Of a DNA stretch of 64,000 nt, positions 1 to 23,636 are shown piece after piece. The position numbers and the translations under genes are program-made. The DNA is taken from assembly GCF_965638725.1 (NCBI RefSeq), contig NC_134950.1:145877636-145941635 (forward strand), read 5' to 3'. Position 1 is the stretch's first letter; each line of letters opens with the position of its first letter. This stretch comes from Aptenodytes patagonicus. Lineage: Eukaryota; Chordata; Aves; Sphenisciformes; Spheniscidae. The notes under the pieces were generated by a model. The model was not told where the DNA came from and searched no databases. It saw only the letters and a program-made list of their open reading frames with translations.

Positions 1-2
1 GC

Positions 3-13540
<13,538 letters not shown>

Positions 13541-15205
13541 TGGAAATGAACAGTAGTTATGAAACAGCATTTTATGGCTAAGCAAAACCCAACTTATTTC
13601 TCATCATAACAGAAGACTTCCATGTACATGAATTTTACACAATAGAAAAGTAAATTTGTACAGTTTTTTAACTTTGTACAGAAGCTGCATGGTCTATTTT
13701 TTTAAAAAAACTATACAACATATATATTCTTTTTATAAATGTTTTTGTGTTTCATATATAAGCTATTGTAGGGCTTGAGCTTAACCAATAAAGCTAAAGA
13801 AATGTAAATGGTTTACTGAGTTGGACGAGCATGAATCAAGTAAGGCTTTTGTTCCCAGAGGACTACGGGACTACCAGTGCCATTAAGCAAGTCTCAGTTA
13901 ACCTATTTACCTTTCGTGTCATTCTGTGGAACTTCAAGGAGGTTGTATATGTTACAGTATTTTGTAGACACGCTTTATTTTTAAGATACTGTTGATAAGT
14001 ATGCTTAAAAGGCCAGTTAGACCTTTGAGCAACCACTTTTGATAAACTCCTGTTTTTTATTTGGTTTCTGACAAACATTACAGCTGGCTTTATTTTTACT
14101 CTTAACTTTCTCATACTTTGTATTCATATTTATTCTAAAATATTGCATGAGGATGTCAAAAGGGAAATACTTTAAATCATTCAGAAGCCATATTAAGTAT
14201 TTAGCGTGCTTGTTTAAAAAAAAATGGATTTGTACTTTTGCTGTGCAATATAACGTGTATATGGGGGAGGGGGAGATACAGATTTACAAATGAATCTTAC
14301 TCAGAGGACTTAAAAAAGTTTAATAAATCTTACCCTGGATTGCAACACATCTGCAGTAACAAAAACTCATGTAGGTGGTACTAAGTTATTTCTGTTAAAC
14401 TAATTTTTCTACTCATTACTTCAGTTTCTTGAGGCTACAAGCAGTGCAGGATGCAGGAATGAAGATTTATAATGCAAGAAACTAATGTAAGCGTTATGTG
14501 TGCTCTTTGCAGGGTCAGGATTGGGTCTCAGCAAGTTGGGTCCCAAGTGTAAGGTGGGACCCTATGCAGTCTGAAACATATCCTTGTACGTTAAAATAGT
14601 ATCCATAACACAAATCTTTAAAATTTCTGGTTGTATTTCAGGGTTTTAAGTGCACTTGCCTATTTCTTCCGTGTAAACTGCATGCTAAAACGGTGTGCAA
14701 TATTTTGTAAAAAAGCTTTAAAAAAATAAATTAGCACTTGCCTCTCAGTTTTCAAATAAAAGTTAAAATGAATGTTAGGAACTGCGCTGTTGTGTAGTAA
14801 CTTTACTTAGACCTTACTACTAGTAAGTGCAGTTTAAGAAATTAAAGTAGTAAGCAGTTAAAAAAAGTGAACAGGAGACATATTTTGTAATAATCTCAGT
14901 AAGCTGTACTTTTCTACTTAAACTTCACTGGCATAAGTAACAGTAACTCTTCATGGATTGTTATATTTTATTTAAGGTAAGCAGTGCAACAGTCAGGTCC
15001 TTCATAGTGCATCCTTGCTATCACTTGGCACTGGTATCAGAAATACACTTCTCTACATAGCACTTTGTTAGAAAACTAGAGGAAAAATGTCAAAATGTGT
15101 GTCAGTTGCAGATTTAACAATAGTATTAATATGCCTTATTGCTGTATAGTTCTTTCTGCTAAATTCTTATTTATTACTACCTAATAAATTGTTTGCAACA
15201 AGTCA
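13541..15205 (+). other. KRIT1: KRIT1 3' untranslated region with several poly(A) signals
   Basis: A/T-rich sequence without coding potential follows the stop codon. AATAAA hexamers lie at 13787-13792, 14322-14327, 14725-14730, 14755-14760 and 15183-15188. The last is followed by a GT-rich stretch (about 15203-15222), the usual downstream element, so it is my preferred distal end. The proximal signal at 13787 could give a short form. Which are used cannot be told from sequence. Confidence 0.6.
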
Positions 15206-15949
15206 CGTTTGTTGTTATTATTGCAGCCAGCATGGAAGTGCCATCAAATGTCTTACCAAGCAGGTGTCATTTCCAAAGGCCAGTATTCTCTAACAGGCTC
15301 ATCTTCACAAGGTATGAAGGAAGATCATCAGAGAGGATCATAAGGAGGGTCCCATGGTGACTACAAATTAAGGTAGTGCACCTTGGAAACCACACAGGAA
15401 CTCAACAGGAAAACTGGAACCTGTTTGTCATGGCAAACCAGAAGTTTACAGATGTTGCGTGTCAGTGGGGTCGTTAAGTAGTGAAAGCCTGGCTACGCAG
15501 CCCTAGCAGGATTCTGGCACCTGGGTATGTAGGAGTTTCCACCGTGTTGCTGTGACAAGGAAGGCGAGTACAGTCTTTCATCTAAAAGCGGGGAAATGTA
15601 AAACCGGAACAGAGAGAAGTCCAACACTGTAGAGACTGACCACTAGTAACAGTCCTCCTGTCTACCAAACAAAAAAAACCAGAAAACGAGCTGCCTTTGT
15701 AAGCGAGACTCAGCTCAACTCCTACAGCTTATCTAACAAGCACTTTTTAAAAAAGTGAGTAACTGTATAGCCGATGAGGCAAAGATTTGAGAGTAGAATA
15801 CTCCAGCCAGGCACAGTAAGGCAAAAGAGTAACTGAAAACTTAAAACTGTGAAAAACAGGCACAACTTTATCAAGCGGAACAATTAATCGCTGGGCTAGC
15901 GTGCTGACCTGAGGATTGTTCACCTCTAAGCGCAGGCCTCACTACGCGC
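15206..15949. other. Intergenic spacer between KRIT1 and the next CpG island
   Basis: About 740 bases without open frames of note or recognised repeats. Confidence 0.5.
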
Positions 15950-16490
15950 AGGGAGCGGACCCGTCTAGGATTGGGTGCCTTTTGCCATGGGGAAGCGAAC
16001 CTGCGTGGTTCGAGATTGACCGACAGGCCCAATCGCGGCAAAACTCAAATCACCCACAAATCGGTCTCCGGCCTTAAATTTACAGGCTATCACGGCTCTA
16101 GCTCCAGCTTCGCGCCCTGAGGCCGCGCCCACGGCCGGGCGGCGAGCCCCGCCCGCCCCGTGGCGCGCGTGCGCAGCCGCTCTTCGGCGCCGGGGGAGGT
16201 GGCGCCGTTGGTTGCCGCGGCAACCGGCGGACGCCCTGAGGGGAGCGGCGGCGTCGCCAGCGCCAGGGCTTGGTGTGGTGGCGGCTGAGGTGGGTGCTGA
16301 GATGGGGTGCCAGCCTCCTTCACCCCCCCCGGTCGGGAGCTGTTTGAGTTCAGGGGCTGGTTCTGCCTGCGGCACGGGGAAGGCAGCGGCTTGTCCGAGA
16401 GGAAGGCCTTGGTCCTGAGGGAAACCCCTCACGCAGCCCAGATGTCCTCCTGCTGCTGCTTCGATGACAGGGAAAAGTTACCCTAGAAAG
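15950..16490 (+). promoter_or_regulatory. CpG-island promoter and candidate noncoding first exon upstream of the LRRD1 remnant
   Basis: A sharp rise in G+C and CpG in otherwise A/T-rich DNA, strongest at 16090-16270, with GC-box-like GCCCCGCCC stretches. The island ends in a possible exon with a donor at 16491 (AAAG|GTAGGG). Its place, 0.8 kb before the first LRRD1-like start codon and on the same strand order as other amniotes, suggests it is the ancestral LRRD1 promoter. It may now drive a noncoding RNA. Open frames in it on both strands look like a by-product of high GC. Direction and transcription start are inferred. Confidence 0.6.
16210..16225. promoter_or_regulatory. Perfect palindromic RFX X-box
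   Basis: The 16 bases GGTTGCCGCGGCAACC equal their own reverse complement. They fit the RFX-family X-box (GTNRCC, spacer 0-3, RGYAAC) with both half-sites perfect and a 2-base spacer. X-boxes mark promoters of ciliary and flagellar genes. The match is seen directly; binding is inferred. Confidence 0.6.
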
Positions 16491-17310
16491 GTAGGGGTTT
16501 CCATACCGTTGTTAGCTCACAGCTAGATATGCTTCAGAAAAGAGGCTGTTCCTGAAAAAATGCAGGTACAGGCTCAACAGAAACAATGTATGTGGTTTGC
16601 AAAGGTTCAGCTTGACCCTTAAAGCTTTTTTTATTTCTATGGGGTTAAGGATATTATAATAATTTTGTACAACTTTACCCCATCAGCAGGAAGACTTGTA
16701 TTAAAGAAAGTAGGAAAAAATGTAGATCTATTCGAGGGACTCGTGTTTGAAGACTTACAACATAAGATGATATAAATCTCCCTATAAGGCGGGAGGAAAA
16801 GACCAACTAATACCTTTGGTTTGTCAACAGGCAGTCAAGTGAAGTTGGGAAAATACTGTTTATGATGGTGCATCACTAGTGCAAGAGAACAAAAGTTTAA
16901 CATAGTAAAGTTTAAAGCAGGAAGAACATGCAAACAGAGCTCTAGAAAACTCTGAAATGTCCACTAAGCTGAGCATTGTCAGTTGTCCAAGACAGCTTGG
17001 GCTATTCTATGAAATGTCAAGCAACAAATCACATATTTGTGATGTATGTTTTGTGATCTGTAGTCTGTTGTCTGGAAAAACAAGGTATTAAATTAGCAAG
17101 CACTGCAGCAAAGTAATCCCTTTTTGGGGGTAAACAGAGAAGTGGGAAAGTTCACAAATGTGGAAGACTAGATTTTTATCAAGATCTTTTACAATTCCTA
17201 GCTTGGTCTACTAATGTTAAAACATATTATTCCATATAGATTTCACACTTACAGTTTGATTTCTTAAAAAATACTGATAAGAATCAATTAACAACCCAGA
17301 AAAAGGAACA
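16491..17310 (+). other. Spacer or intron between the CpG island and the LRRD1-like start
   Basis: A/T-rich, no recognised gene or repeat. It is consistent with a first intron if the donor at 16491 is used. Confidence 0.45.
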
Positions 17311-20300
17311 ATGTCTCTGGAGAAGGAAGAAGATGAAATTCAAGTGGTCTAAATACAAAAGGACTAAACAAAAGCTTTCATGAGGTTCCAGTTAATGATG
17401 CCAGGAAAAACTAATTACATTCATCAGAGAATCCTAAAGTAGCTGACCTAACGATGAAAAGTTTGAGTGATATTTCACATGAAGTTCCTAAAGCAGCTGG
17501 CAATGAGGAAAGCCATAAAATGACAGAAAATAGATGGTGATTTACCTGAAAAAAGGTAGGAATGTGAATTCTCAGCTGAGATAAATGCTGCCACAATGCC
17601 TTAAGGTGTCTCTGAAACAGGTGTGAGAAAACACATGCTACTGACATCAACTGAAAAGGATACTGGAGAACTAAGCCAAATCCTTTCAGAAGCTCTCAGT
17701 GGAGATGCCAGACCAGACGTAGTACTATCAGCAATGAATCCTGAAGGGGATGAAAATGGATCAACATATATGTTGCCTGAAGAAAAAGATGAGAATTTCA
17801 CACTTAGACCAAATGATAAAGCACTAGGGAACATGCCTCTGCTTGCTTTTGAAACCCCAAATTTAAAATGTTTGCTCTTACACAACAATGAAATAAAAAC
17901 ATTGCATTCAAATACAGATAATCTAATCTGGAAATCCTGACACTGACACTGTTGCCACCAGCAATACCCTTACTTCATAAACTGACAGTACTGAATGTCT
18001 GTCACAACCAGTTATCATGTCTCCCTAAAGAATTGTCAAAGCTTGTAAATATTAAGGAACTCTTTCTCAATCACAACAATATTGATGAATTTCCTTTTGC
18101 ATTGAAAAAACTTGAAGCTTTAGAGCTTTCAGAGAACAAGCTAAAAACTTTGCCAGATACCATAGCTGACATGAAAAATTTGAAGGTACTCAACATTGAT
18201 TCCAATCAAATCTCAATATTCCCAAGGTTCTCTGCTACCTTCCTAATCTAGTAATCTCTGCTATTTTCCTGATCTCAGCATGTGTGAGAACTTGATTCAG
18301 AGTTTACCAAAGGATATTAAAGTGATCAAGAAACAACAAGAATTTTCAGTTGTAACAGTAAGCTTATATTTTTGCCTGTGCAGCTTTTCTGGTTGACGAA
18401 AAGAACTCAGAGTTGACGATAACAAATTGGAATTTGTTTCAGATGAAGTGGAAAATTTATGAGAACTTAGGTTTCTGAACCTTGCAAAAAATTATTCAAG
18501 AGTATTACAGATAATTTTTGCAACTGTACCATGTTGAAACATCTCATTATACGTAATAATTAACCCAGCTTCCTGCTAATATTCACAGCCTTAAACATTT
18601 AAAGGAGTTTTCTTTAAGTAGAAACTGACTGGACTCATTGGATGAACAAATACCACGTTTAAAAGACCTCTCCAAAATAGAGTTTTCTGGAAACACATTA
18701 ACATACATTCCTGTTGAATTAAAAAATTGTATATGGATAACCAGTGCTGACTTCAGCAATAATAAGCTCTCAGTTTCCAAATACACTGTGTGCACTATTT
18801 GATCTTAAACCCTTAAATCTTAGTGGCAACTCTATTTTAGAAATAATACCTGGAATTTCTGACATTAAAGATTTGGAGCATCTAGAGTTAAACACAAACA
18901 AACGGTCCTCATTTTCTGCATGCTTGTGTAGCCTTACAAAACTAGTTTGTGTGGATGTAAGTGAGAATGAAATCAATAGCATGCCAGCAGTGGTGTCCGA
19001 GATGAAGGCTCTCCAGGTACTGCTGTTCCACCATAATGAGTTTGACTCATTTCCTGAAGAACTGTGTTCTTTAAAGTGTTTAAAAACTTGCAGATTAGCA
19101 ATCTGGAAGTGATCAAAGACCTAAATGTATCAAACAACTGGTTTGCATCTTTTCCTTCTGAAATATGTCATCTTTCTTCACTGGAGACGTTGACAGTGTG
19201 TCGAATGAATGGGTTGAAGGTCAGAGAACATTTCCTTTAGGTAGGAAAAACTTGTGTTGCACAGGTTGTTGTGCTGCAAAACTATTATTAACAGACTTCC
19301 TCCTAACAGATGTAAAAGCTCCTGTGTTTGAATACACCTAAGGTAAACAAAGAGCAGAGAAATAGTTTCTAGAGAGGCAAATACGTGTACATATTTACCT
19401 ATTTTTAGTATCAGAACTGGACAAAAATCTACTAGGATGCACTTTTAATTAGAAATACTAGACGTGAACCTCACTTTAGTGTTATTGAGGTATATCTTGA
19501 GGTGATATTTTGATAATCTGATTGATCTGAAACAGATCATCTGTTTTTTATTTTTCTAGTACTATTAGGAAGGTAGGTATTTTCCATCCCGATGGATATC
19601 AAGAGACAAAACGGCTAGCTGGAATTTGGTAGATAAACCTGCCTCCAAGATTCCTCTCTGTGAAATGAACAAATCCTTCCAACTCATGTCATACTTCTTA
19701 AAATTAGTTGGTCATTAAACTTTCACTGATTCAAACAAGAAAAGCTATATTGGATCCCTGATTTCTTAAAGCAGAGAAAATTGCTTCACATTTCTAAAAT
19801 CCAAAGTTTAGTTTCGGGGTTTTTTTTTATGCTAAGGAACGGGGCAAAACAATCTCCTGATGAGTTAGGCATTTAAATATCTCTTTTCACCAGAATTTGC
19901 AAAATCAGTATTTCATACCTGATTTCAGAAAAGGCTCATATTTCTTGATACGATTTCGAATGTGGTTATGAGGTTACGATCCTTTCCAAGGGCTGGCTTT
20001 CTTCAGACCCAGGAGCAAAAAGTATGTGATCTTACGTCCGTTTCCCAGAGAGCTGTAGCTTTAGTTTCCACAGTAATTGGAGAACACTTGAAGTTCCAAG
20101 AAGGAAAGTAAAAATTACAAAAGACCAAAGTAAGAACAGAATGAAAAAGAAGAAAATACGTGTTTCATTTTCTTGTGCCTGAGGAAGACAGAAAATAAAA
20201 TTAGATGTTCTGAGAGGATAAAATTTTTCATTCATTGTAACAATGACCAGAAGAACTTCCAAAGCTGCAGCTGTGGAGGTATTATTCTACTGCATGGTTT

Positions 20301-20732
20301 TTAGTGCCTTTCTATTATCATGTCTAAAAAGCTTCCCTGCAAATTTCTGTGCTCAGCACCCATATTTTTATTGGAAAATAGCAAGTTAGCTTCCACTAGA
20401 ATCGAAGGTCAGAAACTTTTATTGTTGGAAGTAAATTATGGGATATTATTTTGCCTGCAGGAAAGTTACCTTTTAAACTTTTTGCAGAAGAGAAGGAGTT
20501 GTATCTAAACAAATGGTTTTATTTCTTTATCAGTTAACTAAAATTCCAGAGGAGCTATCTGAACTGGTTTGCCTCAGGGAACTGGACATCTCTCACAATG
20601 CATTAAAGGAGATTCCAGCCAGCATAGGGGAACTGGAGTATGTGGTCCATTTAATTGCAAATAATAATCATATCGGCCAGCTCCCCGAATCTATTACATC
20701 ACTAAGAAATCTACAGCGACTTGACCTGAGCA
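17311..20732 (+). pseudogene. LRRD1: LRRD1 (leucine-rich repeat and death domain protein) unitary pseudogene, truncated
   Basis: Readable leucine-rich repeats (LxxLxLxxNxL pattern) lie exactly where amniotes carry LRRD1, between KRIT1 and CYP51A1 and on the same strand. The likely old start ATG at 17311 meets TAA at 17350. The frame reopens at 17623-17937, ends in TGA, and continues one frame over at 17952-18251, for example with LPKELSKLVNIKELFLNHNN. A further shift near 18220, an in-frame TGA at 18460-18462, a fresh LRR frame at 18744-19112 and another shift near 19090 follow. A last exon at 20533-20732 is open, with an AG acceptor and a GTGAGT donor. Introns are retained, so this is not a retrocopy. 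No death-domain part was found downstream. Sequencing error cannot explain so many breaks when both neighbouring genes are intact. In mammals LRRD1 is mainly a testis gene. Confidence 0.85.
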
Positions 20733-21134
20733 GTGAGTATCAGGCATTCAATCCATTAGTAAAATGTAAGCATTGAATATGCCCCCAAAGAGTATAAATA
20801 CATCGCAAGATGAGAGGGTGATGAAGTAAACAACCAAGAAGGCAACAGCTTTCCAGTTTTTAATGTATACTGCTGTGATCTGCCATGGCTTCTAACCAAG
20901 CATCCACTCTTAAATTTAATATTTTTAATACAGCTGTTGTAGGGGCCCCATCTGTGAAATCTTTTTAAGTGGCATGATTTTGGCAAGTGTGCTCATTGGG
21001 CAAATAAAGGCCTGACACGCACAAAGCATCGATCACTACAGCATGTGCCAGGCAGGGTCCTGCTGTTGACAAGACCCACCTTTTCCCGCTGCACAGAACA
21101 CGTGTCCGTGTGCTCCGCTGTCCGAGTAACATCG
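20733..21134. other. Sequence after the last readable LRRD1 exon
   Basis: About 400 bases with no recognisable exon, although the preceding exon has a good donor. Expected 3' LRRD1 exons are absent here or unrecognisable. Confidence 0.45.
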
Positions 21135-22140
21135 CTGGTATAATACAGCCTGTTGGCCAGGGGAGTTACCCAGTGTGGATTACCACGGGTGGGTTGTCCT
21201 GCCTGGATTCTCTGGTGTGGGTTATCCTGGGTGGGTTAGCTCACATGGGTTATCCTGGGTGGGTCATTCTGGCGTAGGTTCTTCCAGGTGGGTTACCCTG
21301 TGTGGGTCATCCTGGTGTAGGTTATCCTGGGTGGGTCGATACTGAGTATAAAGGAATACTGAAGAGACATATGGTTCTCTTTCTTGGAGTAATGTAGCCA
21401 AGTTTGACATACTCCGTAGATAAGCTAGACCTTCAGTAGAAGTACCCTGTGAATAGATGAGCTAAACATTCAGTAGGCAAAAGAAGACCTTGAAACTTTG
21501 TATCTTGGCGTAGAATAGATAAGGAAGCTATGCTGAAATAAGCTAGTTTGTGTAAGCAAAATGCGCAACCGAGCCAAAGAACAAACTGTGCATCCGCGAA
21601 GACACGGTGAGGAAGACTATTGACGACCACCAGAGGACCCTGAAAGACCACCAATGGGCATAAGAGTGCATGCGTCAAAGACTTTTACATATGTTAATGA
21701 GTTCCAGGAAATAACCTGAATGTGTTAATCATTTCTCAGAAATCTAATGAATATGTATATTCTAACTGTACATAACTTCTGTAGTTGAGCAACTCGGTGC
21801 GCACACTAGGTGGAGCGATCGCCTGTGCGCCGAGCGCCGCAATAAAGAATGCCTGCTTTCTAAAACTCCAAATTGAGTCTTAGAGAGTTTTTAATTTGCC
21901 GACTTACAGTAACAGGGTTATCCATTGTGCATTATCCAGGGTGGGTTGTCCGGTGTGGGTGAGTTACCCACTGTGAGTCATCCCAGGTGGATTACCTGGT
22001 GTGGGTTATCCAGTGTGGGTTATCCCAGATGAGTTACGCAGCATGGATTACCTGGTGTGGATTATCCCAGGTGGGCTATCTGGTGTGGATTATCCTGGGT
22101 GGATTACCTGCTGTGGGTTATCCCAGGCAGGCCCCCTGGT
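21135..22140. repeat. Degenerate ~20-bp-period minisatellite, interrupted by an LTR
   Basis: Repeated variants of GTGGGTTATCCTGG and GTGTGGATTACC, in alternating units of about 20 bases, occupy 21135-21337 and 21908-22140. The two halves match in unit and phase style, so they were one array before the LTR at 21338-21907 entered. The open frames across it simply repeat W-V-I-P/G-L-S-like motifs and are not genes. Confidence 0.8.
21338..21907 (+). mobile_element. Solo LTR of an endogenous retrovirus, class uncertain
   Basis: A block of about 570 bases unrelated to the minisatellite on both sides. Near its right end it has AATAAA (21841-21846) followed by a short R/U5-like tail ending in ACTTACA, the layout of a retroviral LTR in plus orientation. 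No internal gag, pol or env sequence is present, so it is a solo LTR. The target duplication could not be identified, because the flanks are repetitive, and the borders are approximate. Confidence 0.6.
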
Positions 22141-22483
22141 GCAGGTCATCCCCACACACGATCCTCCCATGCATGTCCCCCCATGTGTTTCTCCACGTGT
22201 GTTTCATACCCACGCACCCTGACGCAAGTTTACACCACATGAGTTTCTCCCCGGGAGTGCTTACCCCACGCAAGTTCATAGCCACATGTGTTTCTGCCAC
22301 GGGAGTTCATACCCAGCTGCGTTTACCCCCATGTGAGGTCATACCCATGTGTGTTTAGTCCACGTAAGTACATTCCCACACTTTTGTTTGTCCACAGGAG
22401 TTTATCGCATGTGAGTTTTATTCCCATGCGTGTTTTGTCCACACACGTTTCCACCCCACGCGTGTTTATCCCCCAGTGTGCTG
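22141..22483. repeat. Second ~20-bp-period minisatellite (CCCACGTGTGTTTAT-like units)
   Basis: At least a dozen variants of a unit such as CACGTGTGTTTCATACCC recur about every 20 bases. They are pyrimidine-rich on this strand and differ from the previous array, though the period is the same. Frequent CACGTG/ACGCGT-like steps occur. No coding sense. Confidence 0.75.
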
Positions 22484-23030
22484 CTACCAGTCCTGGTTTC
22501 GGCAGGGATAGAGTTAATTTTCTTCCTAGTAGCTGGTACAGCGCTGTGTTTTCGATTTAGTATGAGAACAAAGCTGATAACACACCGATGCTTTAGTTGT
22601 TGCTAGGTAATGCTTACACTAGTCAAGGCCTTTTCAGCTTCCCATGCTCTACCGACTGAGAAGGCTGGAGGTGCACAAGAAGCTGGGAGGGGGCACAGCC
22701 AAACTGGCCAAAGGGACATTCCATACCATGTGGCGTCATGCTCAGTACATAAACTGGGGGAAAGCTGGCCGGGGGGGCCGCTGCTCGGGGACTGGCTGGG
22801 CATCGGTCGGCGGGTGGTGAGCAATTGCACTGTGCATCACTTGCTTTGTGTATTATTATTACATTATTATAATTTTATTTCCACTACTAAACTGTTTTTA
22901 TCTCAACCCACGAGTTTTTCCCACTTCTGCTCTTCCAATTCTCTCCCCCATCCCACCGCGGGGTGGGGGGGAGTGAGCGAGCGGCTGAGTGGTACTCGGT
23001 TGCCGACTGAGGTTAAACCACGACACTACC
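22484..23030 (-). mobile_element. Solo LTR, ERVL-like avian family, with 5-bp target duplication
   Basis: The element proper is 22489-23025 (537 bases). On the minus strand it opens with TGTCGTGGTTTAACC, a start I know from an abundant bird LTR family. It carries AATAAA in a T/A-rich zone (about 22878) and ends in ...ACCAGGACT. The 5 bases CTACC flank it on both sides (22484-22488 and 23026-23030), a target-site duplication of the size usual for ERVL-type elements. No internal viral genes remain. It is intact enough to be fairly young. It sits about 0.6 kb upstream of the CYP51A1 start codon, in antisense. Confidence 0.85.
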
Positions 23031-23636
23031 CTAGGGCTGGGCACCAGGAAGCTGCTGCAGCCCCACGGCGCAGAGCGGTGCTTCAGAGGAAGCAGGCAGA
23101 GGGCAGAAGCCACCGAGCCGGTCAGCGACGGGACCGCGCGGGACGCCGGCAGCAGCGCTCGGCCCGGCCAAGGCCAGACCGAGGAGCCTCGAGAGCAGGA
23201 GCTCTGGGGCGGCCTCGGGCGTAGCCCCTCCGGTGGGCAGCCCCTCGGGAGCGGGAAAGGCCGCGGGGGCTGCAGGAGGAGGCAGGCGGGGCCCCGCTCC
23301 CCCCTCAGAGGCCGCGCCGGGCGGCTCGGCTCGGGGGTGCGGCCCCGGGCGCTGCTGCCCTCGCCCGCCGGCAGCCCCAGCGCGGCCCCACGGCCGCCGC
23401 CCCGGGCGCCAGCTGGCCGCCAACCACCGACCACGGCCCCGCGCCCCGCCCAATGGCGCCCCTCGCAGCCCGGCAGATGCCGTCACGCCGTGGCGCGCGG
23501 CCGCCGGTTGGCTCAGGCGCCAGGAATCGTCACATGGGCAGAGATCAGCCCAGCGCGGAGGGGCGTGGCGGCCGGCGGCCCGGCGCGGGCTGCCGCGGGG
23601 AGGGGGCCGGCGCGCGGGTGCCCGCCAGCCCGGCGG
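23031..23636 (+). promoter_or_regulatory. CYP51A1: CYP51A1 CpG-island promoter and 5' leader
   Basis: Very high G+C and CpG begin directly after the LTR and continue past exon 1 to about 24060. GC boxes (CCGCCC, CCCCGCCC) and a CCAAT box at 23450-23454 are seen, followed 28 bases later by TCACGCCGTG (23483-23492), which resembles half of a sterol regulatory element. NF-Y next to SREBP sites is typical of cholesterol-synthesis promoters; the SRE call here is tentative. No TATA box was seen. The transcription start is unknown. Confidence 0.7.

Noticed and set aside
15965-16432. 155-aa open frame on the minus strand
   Set aside because: It lies in a CpG island, is Ala/Arg/Pro/Gly-rich, has overlapping open frames on both strands and resembles no known protein; GC-rich DNA lacks stop codons by chance.
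21987-22560. Several 60-120-aa open frames on the plus strand
   Set aside because: They are translations of minisatellite units with the same short motif over and over.
21338-23030. A full-length endogenous provirus made of the two LTRs
   Set aside because: The two LTRs differ in sequence and in orientation, and only minisatellite DNA lies between them, so each is a separate solo LTR.
23031-23636. CRISPR array or operon-like structure anywhere in the window, for example from the repeated units upstream of 22480
   Set aside because: The repeats are degenerate tandem units without spacers, in a eukaryotic genome with spliced genes.
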